Part shown: piece after piece, positions 41,533-48,851 of the stretch
Layout: each line of letters begins with the position of its first letter
Position numbering within the stretch: the stretch's first letter is position 1
Source: an uncultured Lachnospiraceae bacterium
GTDB taxonomy: Bacteria > Bacillota > Clostridia > Lachnospirales > Lachnospiraceae
Reading direction: 5' to 3'
Assembly: GCA_947588005.1 (NCBI GenBank)
Contig: CANPYE010000004.1
Location: 1 to 56,859 of the forward strand
Length of the DNA: 56,859 nt
Position numbers and translations under genes: made by a program
Notes under the pieces: model-generated
What the model was told of the DNA's origin: nothing
What the model saw: only the letters and a program-made list of their open reading frames with translations
Database searches by the model: none

Positions 41533-42804
41533 ATGAATAGTGAGGAGAGGAGGGAAAGACGTTACCAGAGGAGAAAAGCCGCCAGGAAAAGACAGCGGGA
41601 TAAGCGGTTGAAAGAGTATGACGATTTCGACCAGGTTACGGACGCAAACAATCTCATACTGGCCTTTAGAAAATCAAAGTCCGGCGTGGACTGGAAAGCC
41701 TCTGTCCAGAGGTATGAAATGAATATGCTGAGGAATGTCAACAATACCGTAAAATCTCTGACAGCGGGAGAGGACGTTTCTCAGGGTTTTATTGTGTTCT
41801 GGCTGTGCGAACGTGGAAAGCTCAGAATGATTAAGAGCGTACACATCAAGGAACGGGTAATACAGAGGGCCTTATGTGATTATGCGCTTGTACCCACTTT
41901 GCGGAATGGCCTTGTCTATGACAACGGCGCAAGCATGGAGGGAAAGGGTATTCACTTCGCGCTCAACAGGCTGGAGGCACACCTACACCAGTTCTATCGT
42001 GACAATGGTTTCTCAAACGACGGCTACATACTGGTAATAGACTTCTCGAAGTATTTCGACAATATTCTGCATGAGCCGGTGTATGACATACTCGCGCAGA
42101 ATTTTAGTGATGATAGAATACTGAATCTTGCGGGGCAGCTAATCCGCCCTTTTTGCGCTGGCCGCGAGGACGGGCTGCAAATATCACTCGGCATAGGGAG
42201 CCAGATTTCCCAGATTTTGGCTATCCGGTTTCCAAGTGACATAGACCATTTCATAGAGCAAGATTTAGGCGTACATTATCACGCCCGCTACAATGACGAC
42301 AGTTACCTGATCCACCAGAGCAAAGAGTATCTATGGCACTGTCTGGAAGTCCTGGAGGAAAAATTCCGGGAAAAGGGTATCATCATCAACCGGAAGAAAA
42401 CCCAGGTTATAAAATTGTCGTCCTGGTTTACATTCCTGAAATGGCGGTACAAGCTGACCGACACCGGCGGTGTAGTTAAAAAACCGTGTCCTGAATCAAT
42501 CACCAGGGAACGGAATAAGCTCAAAAAGCTCAAAAAGAGGTTCGACGCCGGCACCGTCACATTTGAAGATGTGAGGTGCCAGTTTGATTCCTGGGAGGGC
42601 TACATCAAGTATGGAGATTCCACCAGGACAGTCGAGAATATGTGTAATTTGTTTAACCGGCTGTTCGTACTGCCGGAGAATGGAGGTAATTATGGAGCTC
42701 ATAAAGTTCAAAAACGCAGATCAGAAGTACGAGGCAACGCTGACACCGGTAGGAAAAAACAAAGTGTCAATCCTGTTCGTCGGAGCGATCCCCCGTGGGA
42801 TTGA
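41533..42804 (+). CDS. DGR reverse transcriptase
   Basis: A 423-residue error-prone reverse transcriptase. A basic N-terminus precedes RT motif A (VIDFSKYFDN near 168-177), the DGR-typical motif GIGSQISQI at 220-228 in place of the group II intron type, and the catalytic YNDD at 253-256. Most RTs read YMDD or YADD, so Asn at the second place is less common. LKKLKKRF and the later thumb-like region follow. The ATG at 41533 (GGAG 7 bp upstream) is preferred to 41503. The 3' end overlaps the next gene by 113 bp, and the last 40 residues are basic and may be dispensable. Confidence 0.94.
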   Translation: MNSEERRERRYQRRKAARKRQRDKRLKEYDDFDQVTDANNLILAFRKSKSGVDWKASVQRYEMNMLRNVNNTVKSLTAGEDVSQGFIVFWLCERGKLRMIKSVHIKERVIQRALCDYALVPTLRNGLVYDNGASMEGKGIHFALNRLEAHLHQFYRDNGFSNDGYILVIDFSKYFDNILHEPVYDILAQNFSDDRILNLAGQLIRPFCAGREDGLQISLGIGSQISQILAIRFPSDIDHFIEQDLGVHYHARYNDDSYLIHQSKEYLWHCLEVLEEKFREKGIIINRKKTQVIKLSSWFTFLKWRYKLTDTGGVVKKPCPESITRERNKLKKLKKRFDAGTVTFEDVRCQFDSWEGYIKYGDSTRTVENMCNLFNRLFVLPENGGNYGAHKVQKRRSEVRGNADTGRKKQSVNPVRRSDPPWD

Positions 42805-43384
42805 TACCTCGGAGATCACCGTTTATACGGAATCGGGCGTCATGTATCTGGAATTAACCGGGTTCACGACGGAGTACAGACGGGTGGACGGTACGCTGAT
42901 CCTCTCGAATGACGGTTCAGTATATCCCGGAGAGGTGGAGCAGGAGATCGACCAGGAGAAGTTGCTGGAGGACGCAAAGGTTTCCAAAAAGTCGGAGGTC
43001 TGCCTGGTATGCAATACCACGATCACCGCAGGCTGTGACGTCATGGTGGGCGGCAAGCCGGAGCATTTCCGCCTGACGACGGACGACCAGCTCAACCTGT
43101 TCGGAAAGCAGATTCAGATTATGACCGGCTCGGAGAAGTTCGAGTACCATGAGGACGATAACCCGTGCCGGTATTTCAGCAAGGAGGAAATGCAGTCCAT
43201 TATCACGGCGCTCATGGCGTTCAAGACCTATCACACGACCTACTGTAACGCGCTGAATATGTGGATAAAGGCGTCTGAGACGGTGGAGGAAGTCCAGGGA
43301 ATCTATTACGGCTGCGAGGTTCCGGCAGCATACCAGAGTGAAGTCCTGAAAGACCTTATGAAACAGCAGGAGGGCATGGCATGA
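42692..43384 (+). CDS. Tail-region phage protein, unknown function
   Basis: A 230-residue protein. A beta-rich N-terminus (KVSILFVGAIPRGIDTSEIT) is followed by DQEKLLEDAKVSKKSEVCLV and a C-terminal helical domain (YFSKEEMQSIITALMAFKTY, MWIKASETVEEVQGIYYG). The last part recalls DUF4376-type tail proteins and tail-fibre assembly factors, but I cannot assign it firmly. The ATG at 42692 has GGAGG 5-6 bp upstream, so it truly begins within the reverse transcriptase gene. It overlaps the next gene by 4 bp. Confidence 0.7.
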   Translation: MELIKFKNADQKYEATLTPVGKNKVSILFVGAIPRGIDTSEITVYTESGVMYLELTGFTTEYRRVDGTLILSNDGSVYPGEVEQEIDQEKLLEDAKVSKKSEVCLVCNTTITAGCDVMVGGKPEHFRLTTDDQLNLFGKQIQIMTGSEKFEYHEDDNPCRYFSKEEMQSIITALMAFKTYHTTYCNALNMWIKASETVEEVQGIYYGCEVPAAYQSEVLKDLMKQQEGMA

Positions 43385-43821
43385 GAGCGATCCTGAAAAC
43401 GCTCCTGCTGTTCGCGGTAGGGGGCGCGGTCTATACGGTCATGGAGCTGGCTTTCCGGGGGAGGACGCACTGGACTATGTTTCTGGTGGGAGGAATCTGT
43501 TTCGTCCTGGTGGGTGGGCTCAATAACTGGTTTTCGTGGGAAATGTCGGTCCTTTGCCAAATGGCTGTATCAGCCGTAGCAATCACCGGCATAGAGTTTT
43601 TTGCCGGGCTGATCCTGAATGTGTGGCTAGGCCTGGGAGTATGGGATTACAGCAATATGCCCCTGAACATCATGGGGCAGATTTGCTTACCGTTTACGCT
43701 CCTATGGTTCCTGCTGTCATTCGTGGCGATTGTCCTGGACGATTATCTGAGGTGGCGCTGGTTCGGGGAGAAGTTCCCGGAGTACCACCTGACAGGGAGA
43801 GGCGGGAGCGGAAATGGATAG
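43381..43821 (+). CDS. CmpB-like (ABC-transporter type IV) membrane protein of the lysis region
   Basis: A 146-residue integral membrane protein with four or five hydrophobic helices. It contains WTMFLVGGICFVLVGGLNNW and GVWDYSNMPLNIMGQICLPF, as in the putative ABC-transporter type IV/CmpB family of clostridia. Phages often carry it near the holin, where an accessory-holin or envelope role is suspected but unproven. It is coupled to the preceding gene by ATGA. Confidence 0.75.
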   Translation: MRAILKTLLLFAVGGAVYTVMELAFRGRTHWTMFLVGGICFVLVGGLNNWFSWEMSVLCQMAVSAVAITGIEFFAGLILNVWLGLGVWDYSNMPLNIMGQICLPFTLLWFLLSFVAIVLDDYLRWRWFGEKFPEYHLTGRGGSGNG

Positions 43822-43984
43822 GACGGTTGAGGAATTGCAAAACGACCTGATAGAGGCTCAGAGGCATATCATAAGTGCGCTCATGGGCCTCTATTGCACT
43901 GAGCCGGTATTTGAATTGCCGGAGGAGCTGCAGAGCGACATACGGGACGCGAACAGCCTGTACCTGGAGCTTACTACACCATAA
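43814..43984 (+). CDS. Small phage protein, unknown function
   Basis: A 56-residue helical protein (MDRTVEELQNDLIEAQRHII) overlapping the membrane protein gene by 8 bp. The frame is open and the ribosome site is GGGAGCGG. The function is unknown; similar short coiled proteins lie before clostridial phage holins. Confidence 0.6.
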   Translation: MDRTVEELQNDLIEAQRHIISALMGLYCTEPVFELPEELQSDIRDANSLYLELTTP

Positions 43985-44004
43985 CCGAAAGAGAGGCGAT
44001 AGCT

Positions 44005-44427
44005 TTGAATTTTGCAGAAGTATTTTTCGGAGGAGGCGGCATCCTGGTCCTTGTCCTGTCAATCGTCCAGGTGTCAAAAATACAGATCAACCCCTGGAGC
44101 TGGCTTGCAAGGAAGATAGGCCGGGCAATCAACGGGGAAGTGATTGAAAAGGTGGACAATCTGGGAAAAGACCTAACCGCCCTCCGTACCGAGTGCGAGG
44201 AGAGGGAGGCGACGACCTGCCGGACACGGATCATGCGCTTTGGCGACGAGCTGCTGCATGACGTCCGGCACAGCAAGGAACATTTCGACCAGATTCTTTT
44301 GGACGTGACGTATTATGAGACGTACTGCCGGGATCACCCGAAGTTCCAAAACAACATAGCCGTCGAGACGATCTGCCGGATAAAATCGACCTACCGCGAG
44401 CGGCTGGATAAGCGGGACTTCCTGTAA
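44005..44427 (+). CDS. Membrane-anchored coiled-coil phage protein
   Basis: A 140-residue protein starting at TTG 44005 after GAGAGGCG. One N-terminal hydrophobic helix (about 4-22) precedes a helical cytoplasmic part (INGEVIEKVDNLGKDLTALR; EREATTCRTRIMRFGDELLH). It is a common gene of clostridial prophage lysis regions and is sometimes called a holin-associated protein. Its true role is unknown. Confidence 0.7.
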   Translation: MNFAEVFFGGGGILVLVLSIVQVSKIQINPWSWLARKIGRAINGEVIEKVDNLGKDLTALRTECEEREATTCRTRIMRFGDELLHDVRHSKEHFDQILLDVTYYETYCRDHPKFQNNIAVETICRIKSTYRERLDKRDFL

Positions 44428-44443
44428 CGCACCAGAAAACGCT

Positions 44444-44533
44444 CCTGAGAGGCCCAGAACGGCGATTTTAGCCGTAAATGAAGATTTACCCATGAAAGTG
44501 CGTAGAAAGCCTCCACAAGCCTATAACGGCTTT
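44444..44533 (+). repeat. Second copy of an intergenic element (pairs with 26041-26130)
   Basis: CCTGAGAGGCCCA (44444-44456), ATTTTAGCCGTAAAT (44465-44479) and TATAACGGCTTTT (about 44522-44534) repeat the same words in the same order as the gap in the head operon. AGCCGT and ACGGCT can pair across about 45 nt. No ORF runs through it. Confidence 0.55.
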
Positions 44534-44580
44534 TGAGGATAGAAACAAATCAACCAACCAAATGCAAGGAGGTATGTAAC

Positions 44581-44829
44581 ATGATGAAAGAGATCAACTG
44601 GAAGAAAAAGCTCACAAGCAGAAAGCTGTGGACAGCGGTAGCGTCTTTTGTGTCCATGATGATCGTTGCCACCGGTGGAGCCGAGAACACGGCTACCCAG
44701 GTAACGGCCCTTATCATGGCCGGCGCGTCCGTTGTGGCGTACATTATCGGCGAGGGGCTTACAGACGCGGCGGGAATTGGAGAAACAACCGTCGAAACGG
44801 AAGTCTCCGTTGAAGATGATTCCGAGTGA
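44581..44829 (+). CDS. Phage holin
   Basis: An 82-residue protein with KEINWKKKLTSRKLWTAVAS at the N-terminus, two hydrophobic helices (about 17-32 and 39-58) and an acidic C-terminus (VEDDSE). This is the layout of small class II holins of Firmicute phages. It should permeabilise the membrane for the endolysin encoded next. The ATG at 44581 has AAGGAGG upstream. Confidence 0.85.
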   Translation: MMKEINWKKKLTSRKLWTAVASFVSMMIVATGGAENTATQVTALIMAGASVVAYIIGEGLTDAAGIGETTVETEVSVEDDSE

Positions 44830-44847
44830 GTATGATCCTGGAGGAAC

Positions 44848-44880
44848 AGCCTGGGCGTAAAGCCTGGGCTTTTTCCTTTT
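44848..44880 (+). terminator. Terminator between holin and endolysin genes
   Basis: AGCCTGGGC (44848-44856) pairs with GCCTGGGCT (44862-44870) around GTAAA, followed by TTTTTCCTTTT. It leaves only 20 bp to the endolysin start, so it likely attenuates endolysin expression. Confidence 0.75.
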
Positions 44881-44899
44881 CAGGGGAAAGGAGCAGAGA

Positions 44900-46525
44900 A
44901 TGACAAACAGAGAAATGTTTGATCTGCTGAAAGCGGCGGGTCTGACTACTGAGGGAGTATGTGGACTTATGGCGAGCTTTCGGGCGGAAAGCGACATGAA
45001 CCCGAAGAACCTGCAGAACAGCGGAAACAAAAAGCTGGGAATGACCGACGAGGAGTACACGGAGGCCGTGGATTCCGGGAAGTACCAGAATTTTGTCCGT
45101 GATTCAATCGGGTATGGGTACGCACAGTGGACGTACTGGAGCCGGAAAGAGGGTCTGCTGCGGGCGGCGCGGGATAACGGGAGCTCCATTGGTGATCCAA
45201 TGACGCAGATTTCCTATGCACTCCAGGAGCTTGCCGGGTACAGGGACGTGATAGCGATCCTGAAAACCACCAGCTCAGTCAAAGAGGCAAGCGACATTGT
45301 ACTGAAAAAGTATGAGCGCCCCGCCGTCGTGTGTAACTATGAGGACAATCCGAGTGCGGAAAATAAAGCCGCTCTGGAGGCGGCTATGAATACCAGAGAG
45401 CAGTATGGAAATGAGTTCCTTGCCATGTTCTCTGGCGATCAGGGAAGTAAGGAGGAGATCGAATTGACGGAAAAACAGGCAAGGCAGAAGATTGCGGATA
45501 TTGCGGTAGGCTGGTATGGCCGGAAAGAATCAAACGGGAGCCACAAGGTTATCATTGACACCTACAACAGCCATAAACCGCTGGCGAGAGGATATGCCGT
45601 ACAGTACACGGACGCGTGGTGTGCGACCTATGTATCTGCGGTGGCGATTGTCGCCGGGTGGACAGATATTATCCCGACCGAGTGCGGCTGCGGTCCTATG
45701 ATCCAGCTCTTTGTTAATCTTGGGCGCTGGATTGAGAATGACGCGTATGTACCAAGCCCTGGGGACGTTATCTTTTATGACTGGGAGGACGGCGGGAATT
45801 ACGCCGTGACCGACAACACCGGGAACCCGGATCACGTCGGGTATGTCGTTTCCGTGAACGGAAACACGATCCGGGTAATCGAGGGTAACAAGGGCAGCGG
45901 AGAGGTAGCATACCGTGATCTCCAGGTGAACGGCAGATATATCCGGGGCTATGGCGTTCCTGATTATTCCAGGAAAGCGAACCAGGCGGAGGCACAGGGC
46001 AGCACGTCCGGGAATACCTCCGGCAGCACCGGATCAGGAACCGGCTCAGGATCAGGAGGCGGAATCTGCATGACGCCTCAGTGGGTCGGCGAAGTAACGG
46101 CGGACGTCCTGAATGTCCGCTCATGGGCTGGAACCGAGTACCCGAACATCAAGAGCTGGCCTCAGCTTGCAGAGGGGAACCGCGTCGAGGTATGCGACAG
46201 TGTAAAGGCGAGTGACGGGTCCACCTGGTACTATGTCCGCATTGACGGACGTATCTTCGGTTTCGTTCACTCCGATTACATCATGCGCCTGGCGTCCAGC
46301 TCAGGGAACACGTCCAGCATTAAGGTGGGAGATATTGTCCAGTTTACGGGCAATACCCATTATACAAATTCGTATGCCGGAGCTACCGGAAAGGGCTGCA
46401 GGCCCGGCAAGGCGAAAGTAACCGCGATCAACCAGGACGGGGCACACCCGTATCACCTGGTAGCAGTATCGGGCGGAGGGTCGAATGTCTACGGCTGGAC
46501 GAACGCCGCAGACGTGAAAGCCTGA
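44900..46525 (+). CDS. Multidomain endolysin: lysozyme-like, CHAP and two SH3-like domains
   Basis: A 541-residue peptidoglycan hydrolase. Residues about 1-145 match the phage tail lysozyme type, with likely catalytic Glu30 in ASFRAESDMNP. About 190-355 form a CHAP amidase/endopeptidase with Cys241 (DAWCATYVS) and His312 (PDHVGYV). A Gly/Ser/Thr linker leads to an SH3b domain at about 395-465 (VTADVLNVRSWAGTEY). A final SH3-like unit lies at 475-541 (GDIVQFTGNTHYTNSYAGA). Two catalytic domains plus two binding domains suggest cutting of both glycan and peptide bonds. Confidence 0.94.
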   Translation: MTNREMFDLLKAAGLTTEGVCGLMASFRAESDMNPKNLQNSGNKKLGMTDEEYTEAVDSGKYQNFVRDSIGYGYAQWTYWSRKEGLLRAARDNGSSIGDPMTQISYALQELAGYRDVIAILKTTSSVKEASDIVLKKYERPAVVCNYEDNPSAENKAALEAAMNTREQYGNEFLAMFSGDQGSKEEIELTEKQARQKIADIAVGWYGRKESNGSHKVIIDTYNSHKPLARGYAVQYTDAWCATYVSAVAIVAGWTDIIPTECGCGPMIQLFVNLGRWIENDAYVPSPGDVIFYDWEDGGNYAVTDNTGNPDHVGYVVSVNGNTIRVIEGNKGSGEVAYRDLQVNGRYIRGYGVPDYSRKANQAEAQGSTSGNTSGSTGSGTGSGSGGGICMTPQWVGEVTADVLNVRSWAGTEYPNIKSWPQLAEGNRVEVCDSVKASDGSTWYYVRIDGRIFGFVHSDYIMRLASSSGNTSSIKVGDIVQFTGNTHYTNSYAGATGKGCRPGKAKVTAINQDGAHPYHLVAVSGGGSNVYGWTNAADVKA

Positions 46526-46544
46526 CGCCGGAAAGTGAGGCTGT

Positions 46545-46655
46545 ATGGCGAAAGTGTTAATTGCGGTCGGCGGGTTTTTCCTGTCTACCACCGTAGCGAC
46601 GGTAATTGTCATGGCGGTGGCGATCAGACACGCGGCTGACTGCATGGATGAGTAG
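46545..46655 (+). CDS. Tiny membrane peptide downstream of the endolysin
   Basis: A 36-residue peptide with one hydrophobic helix (KVLIAVGGFFLSTTVATVIV) and a short C-terminus (HAADCMDE). It starts 20 bp after the endolysin stop with GAAAGTGAGG before the ATG and ends just before a terminator. It could be a spanin-like or antiholin peptide, but evidence is limited to size, helix and position. Confidence 0.55.
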   Translation: MAKVLIAVGGFFLSTTVATVIVMAVAIRHAADCMDE

Positions 46656-46670
46656 TCCGGGAACCGGCGC

Positions 46671-46703
46671 GGGAGGCTCCCCTGTTGTCAGGGGTCCTCC
46701 CGT
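46671..46703 (+). terminator. Terminator at the end of the lysis cassette
   Basis: GGGAGG and CCCCTG pair with CAGGGG and CCTCCC around TTGT. The following GTTGT gives a weak T tract. It marks the end of the late transcription unit. Confidence 0.65.
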
Positions 46704-46935
46704 TGTCCGGGTAGACTGGAAAACTACATGAGGTCTTGGCTCTGCAAGGAAAGGTATGTCACGGAAAAGATGAAGTCTGCCGGTCATGGCATGAGGTTAT
46801 CAAAGTGACCGGCAGATACGTCTTTGAATACCAGATGTTGAGAACAGAGTTTCCGAAAAGAGCAATATTAAAAATGCACAAATCGGCCGGCCTGTTGTTG
46901 GGTAAAATTTCGATTTCGTGCGAAAATAAATTCTT

Positions 46936-46944
46936 TGATATAAT
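46936..46944 (+). promoter_or_regulatory. Extended -10 promoter element
   Basis: TGaTATAAT gives an extended -10 with no good -35. Transcription would start near 46951, at the base of the TAAAA/TTTTA near-palindrome, which hints at a small RNA or leader. Confidence 0.4.
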
Positions 46945-47237
46945 TATCATCTGTGCCCTAAAAGGCGAATACAGGCATTTTAGGCACTGTCTCGCGGGGA
47001 GCCTTTTCTGGAAAATCAGCGGAAAGGCGATCATCTGTCACAATGCACAATCCCAAAGTTAGAAAATGTACGAAATGCAATATGCCGATCATTCCGGCAG
47101 ATATGTGTGGAAAATTACCGTATATGTCACTGTAACATCACGCAGTTTCCTGATCTGACCGTTAGGAAAAAGTACAGAATATCATCAAGGAAATTCGCTG
47201 AGCGTATTTCTTCCTTATTATATGTTTTACTGTATGC

Positions 47238-47300
47238 GTCACAAGTGACATATACAGTAGCATATACAGTAACATATACGGTATACGTCACAGTGACGTA
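47238..47300. repeat. Direct repeats and palindromes, possible protein-binding cluster
   Basis: Three 12-bp direct repeats (CATATACAGTAG, CATATACAGTAA, CATATACGGTAT) at 47249, 47261 and 47273 are flanked by dyads. GTCACAAGTGAC lies at 47238-47249 and the perfect palindrome TACGTCAC-A-GTGACGTA at 47284-47300. Another GTCACTGTAAC lies near 47127. Iterated half-sites with a 12-bp spacing suggest a regulator or replication/partition protein binding cluster upstream of the right-arm promoter. Confidence 0.65.
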
Positions 47301-47394
47301 ACGCTGCTTTTCAGAGTATATATTATATATCTTTATATTTATTATTCTTTATAACAAGATCATATCTCTATAAATACCCACAAGAAAATTTTTC

Positions 47395-47490
47395 AAAATT
47401 GCAAAAATAGGCTTGACACAACGCACCATGGTACGCTATACTCTAAGCATGGAACACACCAAAGGAAGATAAACGCACGAAACGGAGGAT
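47395..47490 (+). promoter_or_regulatory. Right-arm promoter, first copy of an exact 96-bp duplication
   Basis: TTGACA (47413-47418), an 18-bp spacer and TATACT (47437-47442) form a strong promoter. The spacer holds AACGCACCATGGTACGC, nearly identical to the immunity-region operator, and CACCAAAGGAAGATAAACGC follows. The segment ends with the AACGGAGGA ribosome site. It is identical to 53205-53300. Control by the phage repressor is inferred. Confidence 0.8.
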
Positions 47491-47495
47491 TTCAA

Positions 47496-47717
47496 ATGAC
47501 TATCTTACAGAGAGAAATGAGCGAGAGAAGTAAAGCGATCCAGAGAATGGGAAACATGATGTCTGCCGGAATGCTTGACATCACGCCGGAAAATGAAAGC
47601 ATGATCCAGAATGGGATCGCCGCCATGATCTCAGCTAATGAGGAGGCGGAAAAACTGCAAGCGGAAACATTCCGCAAAATGCCGTGGCTGAAAATATCGG
47701 CAGAGAAAAGCGCCTGA
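47496..47717 (+). CDS. Small right-arm protein, unknown function
   Basis: A 73-residue mainly helical protein (TILQREMSERSKAIQRMGNM). It is the first gene behind the duplicated promoter, with GGAGG 8 bp before the ATG. No family recognised. As the first gene of a repressor-controlled operon it should be among the earliest made after induction. Confidence 0.65.
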   Translation: MTILQREMSERSKAIQRMGNMMSAGMLDITPENESMIQNGIAAMISANEEAEKLQAETFRKMPWLKISAEKSA

Positions 47718-47741
47718 TTACAGGAGACAGGAGGAGCAGAA

Positions 47742-47966
47742 ATGAAGATGTGGACCTGTATTAGAAATATTGCTTTACACAAAGGTTTAACGACAGTCAA
47801 TTTCTATCAGGGAATCGACGCTCTGGGAGAGACAAGGTACATAGTCAGGAAAGAGACTTATGGCTGCCTGCCGTACAGAGAGGAAGTCACAAAAGAGGGC
47901 GGAAACATTCTTTTCAAAAAGCTTTTAGCTGACGGCTACAAGAAAATCTGGGAAAGGACAGCTTAA
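47742..47966 (+). CDS. Small right-arm protein, unknown function
   Basis: A 74-residue protein (GLTTVNFYQGIDALGETRYI; KKLLADGYKKIWERTA) that appears to be a compact beta-alpha fold. AGGAGGAG precedes it. It is one of a series of small genes with individual ribosome sites. No function can be assigned. Confidence 0.65.
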   Translation: MKMWTCIRNIALHKGLTTVNFYQGIDALGETRYIVRKETYGCLPYREEVTKEGGNILFKKLLADGYKKIWERTA

Positions 47967-47984
47967 CCAAACGGAGGTAAGGGA

Positions 47985-48173
47985 ATGTATAAGAAATTGG
48001 TCCAAATGATTATCGAGGCCGAGACGCCGGACGACATCAACGAAGTTTGCGGTAAGATCGGAAAGGCTTTCGAGAGTGAGAAAATTTCGTGGAAAGATCA
48101 CGAACAGCTTTTTGACCTGGTGGCGAAAATCGACGGCTCATACAGAAAAGGCGTCAAAACCTACAAAGCATAA
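47985..48173 (+). CDS. Small right-arm protein, unknown function
   Basis: A 62-residue acidic-basic helical protein (MYKKLVQMIIEAETPDDINE; SYRKGVKTYKA). It starts after CGGAGGTAAGG, 18 bp downstream of the previous gene. Similar short helical proteins are common in clostridial mobile elements, but none I know has an assigned function. Confidence 0.62.
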   Translation: MYKKLVQMIIEAETPDDINEVCGKIGKAFESEKISWKDHEQLFDLVAKIDGSYRKGVKTYKA

Positions 48174-48194
48174 TGAAACGGAGGAAGAAACGGT

Positions 48195-48575
48195 ATGATT
48201 ACAGTCTATTATGAAAAGTATTGGAATGACTTCATGCGCAAAGAAGAAACGGTAACTTTTTATTCCCTTGAAAGTGTAGCGGACTGGATATTCAATCAAA
48301 TGCGGTGCGACTACACAAAGAACACGCATATGATGAGTTTCCCCACGCCGGAGGCCGCAAAGCGAATAGGGGAAGACGGGCCGTGGGGAATTGAATTTAC
48401 GCCGGAGCACGGCGGGCCGATGTTCTGGATTCACATGATGAAAGAGGGCGAAAAAATCATCTTTACAGACGGTAAGATGACTGCAGGGAAAAAGCATTGG
48501 TCCCAGGCTGTGAAAGAATGGCTCCCATCCTGCCGGGAGCGGCAGAAAGCACCATGCTTCGATTTTGCCGAATAG
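48195..48575 (+). CDS. Right-arm protein, unknown function
   Basis: A 126-residue protein with alternating beta and alpha segments (ITVYYEKYWNDFMRKEETVT; FYSLESVADWIFNQM; EKIIFTDGKMTAGKKHWSQA). It begins after GGAGGAAG. The aromatic-rich C-terminal half suggests a compact binding domain. No family recognised. Confidence 0.65.
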   Translation: MITVYYEKYWNDFMRKEETVTFYSLESVADWIFNQMRCDYTKNTHMMSFPTPEAAKRIGEDGPWGIEFTPEHGGPMFWIHMMKEGEKIIFTDGKMTAGKKHWSQAVKEWLPSCRERQKAPCFDFAE

Positions 48576-48588
48576 GAGGAGTTTTAAT

Positions 48589-48834
48589 ATGTTGACGCTC
48601 ACATACGCGGACGGTGAAAACCATATCTGCCATAAAAACGGGTTCAGGACGCAGGCAGAGGCAGAGGAGTGGATCAGGAAGAACAAAGGAACCGTCGTAC
48701 CATTCAAGCTACTGGCCGACGATCCGGTATATGAGGGCTGCACGATAACCGTGAGGGACTATAAAAACTATGTTCCCGGATCATGCGGCAAATATAAGTC
48801 TGAGTACACGGTGGGACAGGCCACCATAATGTGA
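48589..48834 (+). CDS. Small right-arm protein, unknown function
   Basis: An 81-residue protein (NMLTLTYADGENHICHKNGF region; EEWIRKNKGTVVPFKLL). The ATG at 48589 follows AGGAGG; an upstream in-frame start lies in the previous gene without a ribosome site. Its small alpha-beta fold has no name I can give. Confidence 0.65.
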   Translation: MLTLTYADGENHICHKNGFRTQAEAEEWIRKNKGTVVPFKLLADDPVYEGCTITVRDYKNYVPGSCGKYKSEYTVGQATIM

Positions 48835-48851
48835 AAGAGGAGGTAAGGATC

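Larger units (their letters stand above)
46704..47394. other. Non-coding region between lysis genes and right arm
   Basis: Nearly 700 bp, turning AT-rich to the right, without a gene that has a ribosome site. It contains a perfect 11-bp inverted repeat (TCTGCCGGTCA 46776-46786, TGACCGGCAGA 46806-46816). A second near-palindrome runs GTGCCCTAAAA...TTTTAGGCAC around 46951-46990. It also has an extended -10 box at 46936-46944, a repeat/palindrome cluster at 47238-47300, and a run of A/T from 47310. It could contain regulatory RNAs, partition sites or a second origin. Confidence 0.6.

Noticed and set aside
46736-47062. 108-codon frame in the non-coding region after the endolysin
   Set aside because: Starts at TTG without a ribosome site and runs through inverted repeats and a promoter-like box; its composition is unlike neighbouring proteins.
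47249-47284. CRISPR-like array
   Set aside because: Only three contiguous 12-bp repeats without spacers; no cas gene anywhere in the window.
47107-47301. 64-codon frame ending in the palindrome cluster
   Set aside because: The C-terminus is a Tyr/Thr/Val repeat created by the 12-bp DNA repeats, and no ribosome site is present.
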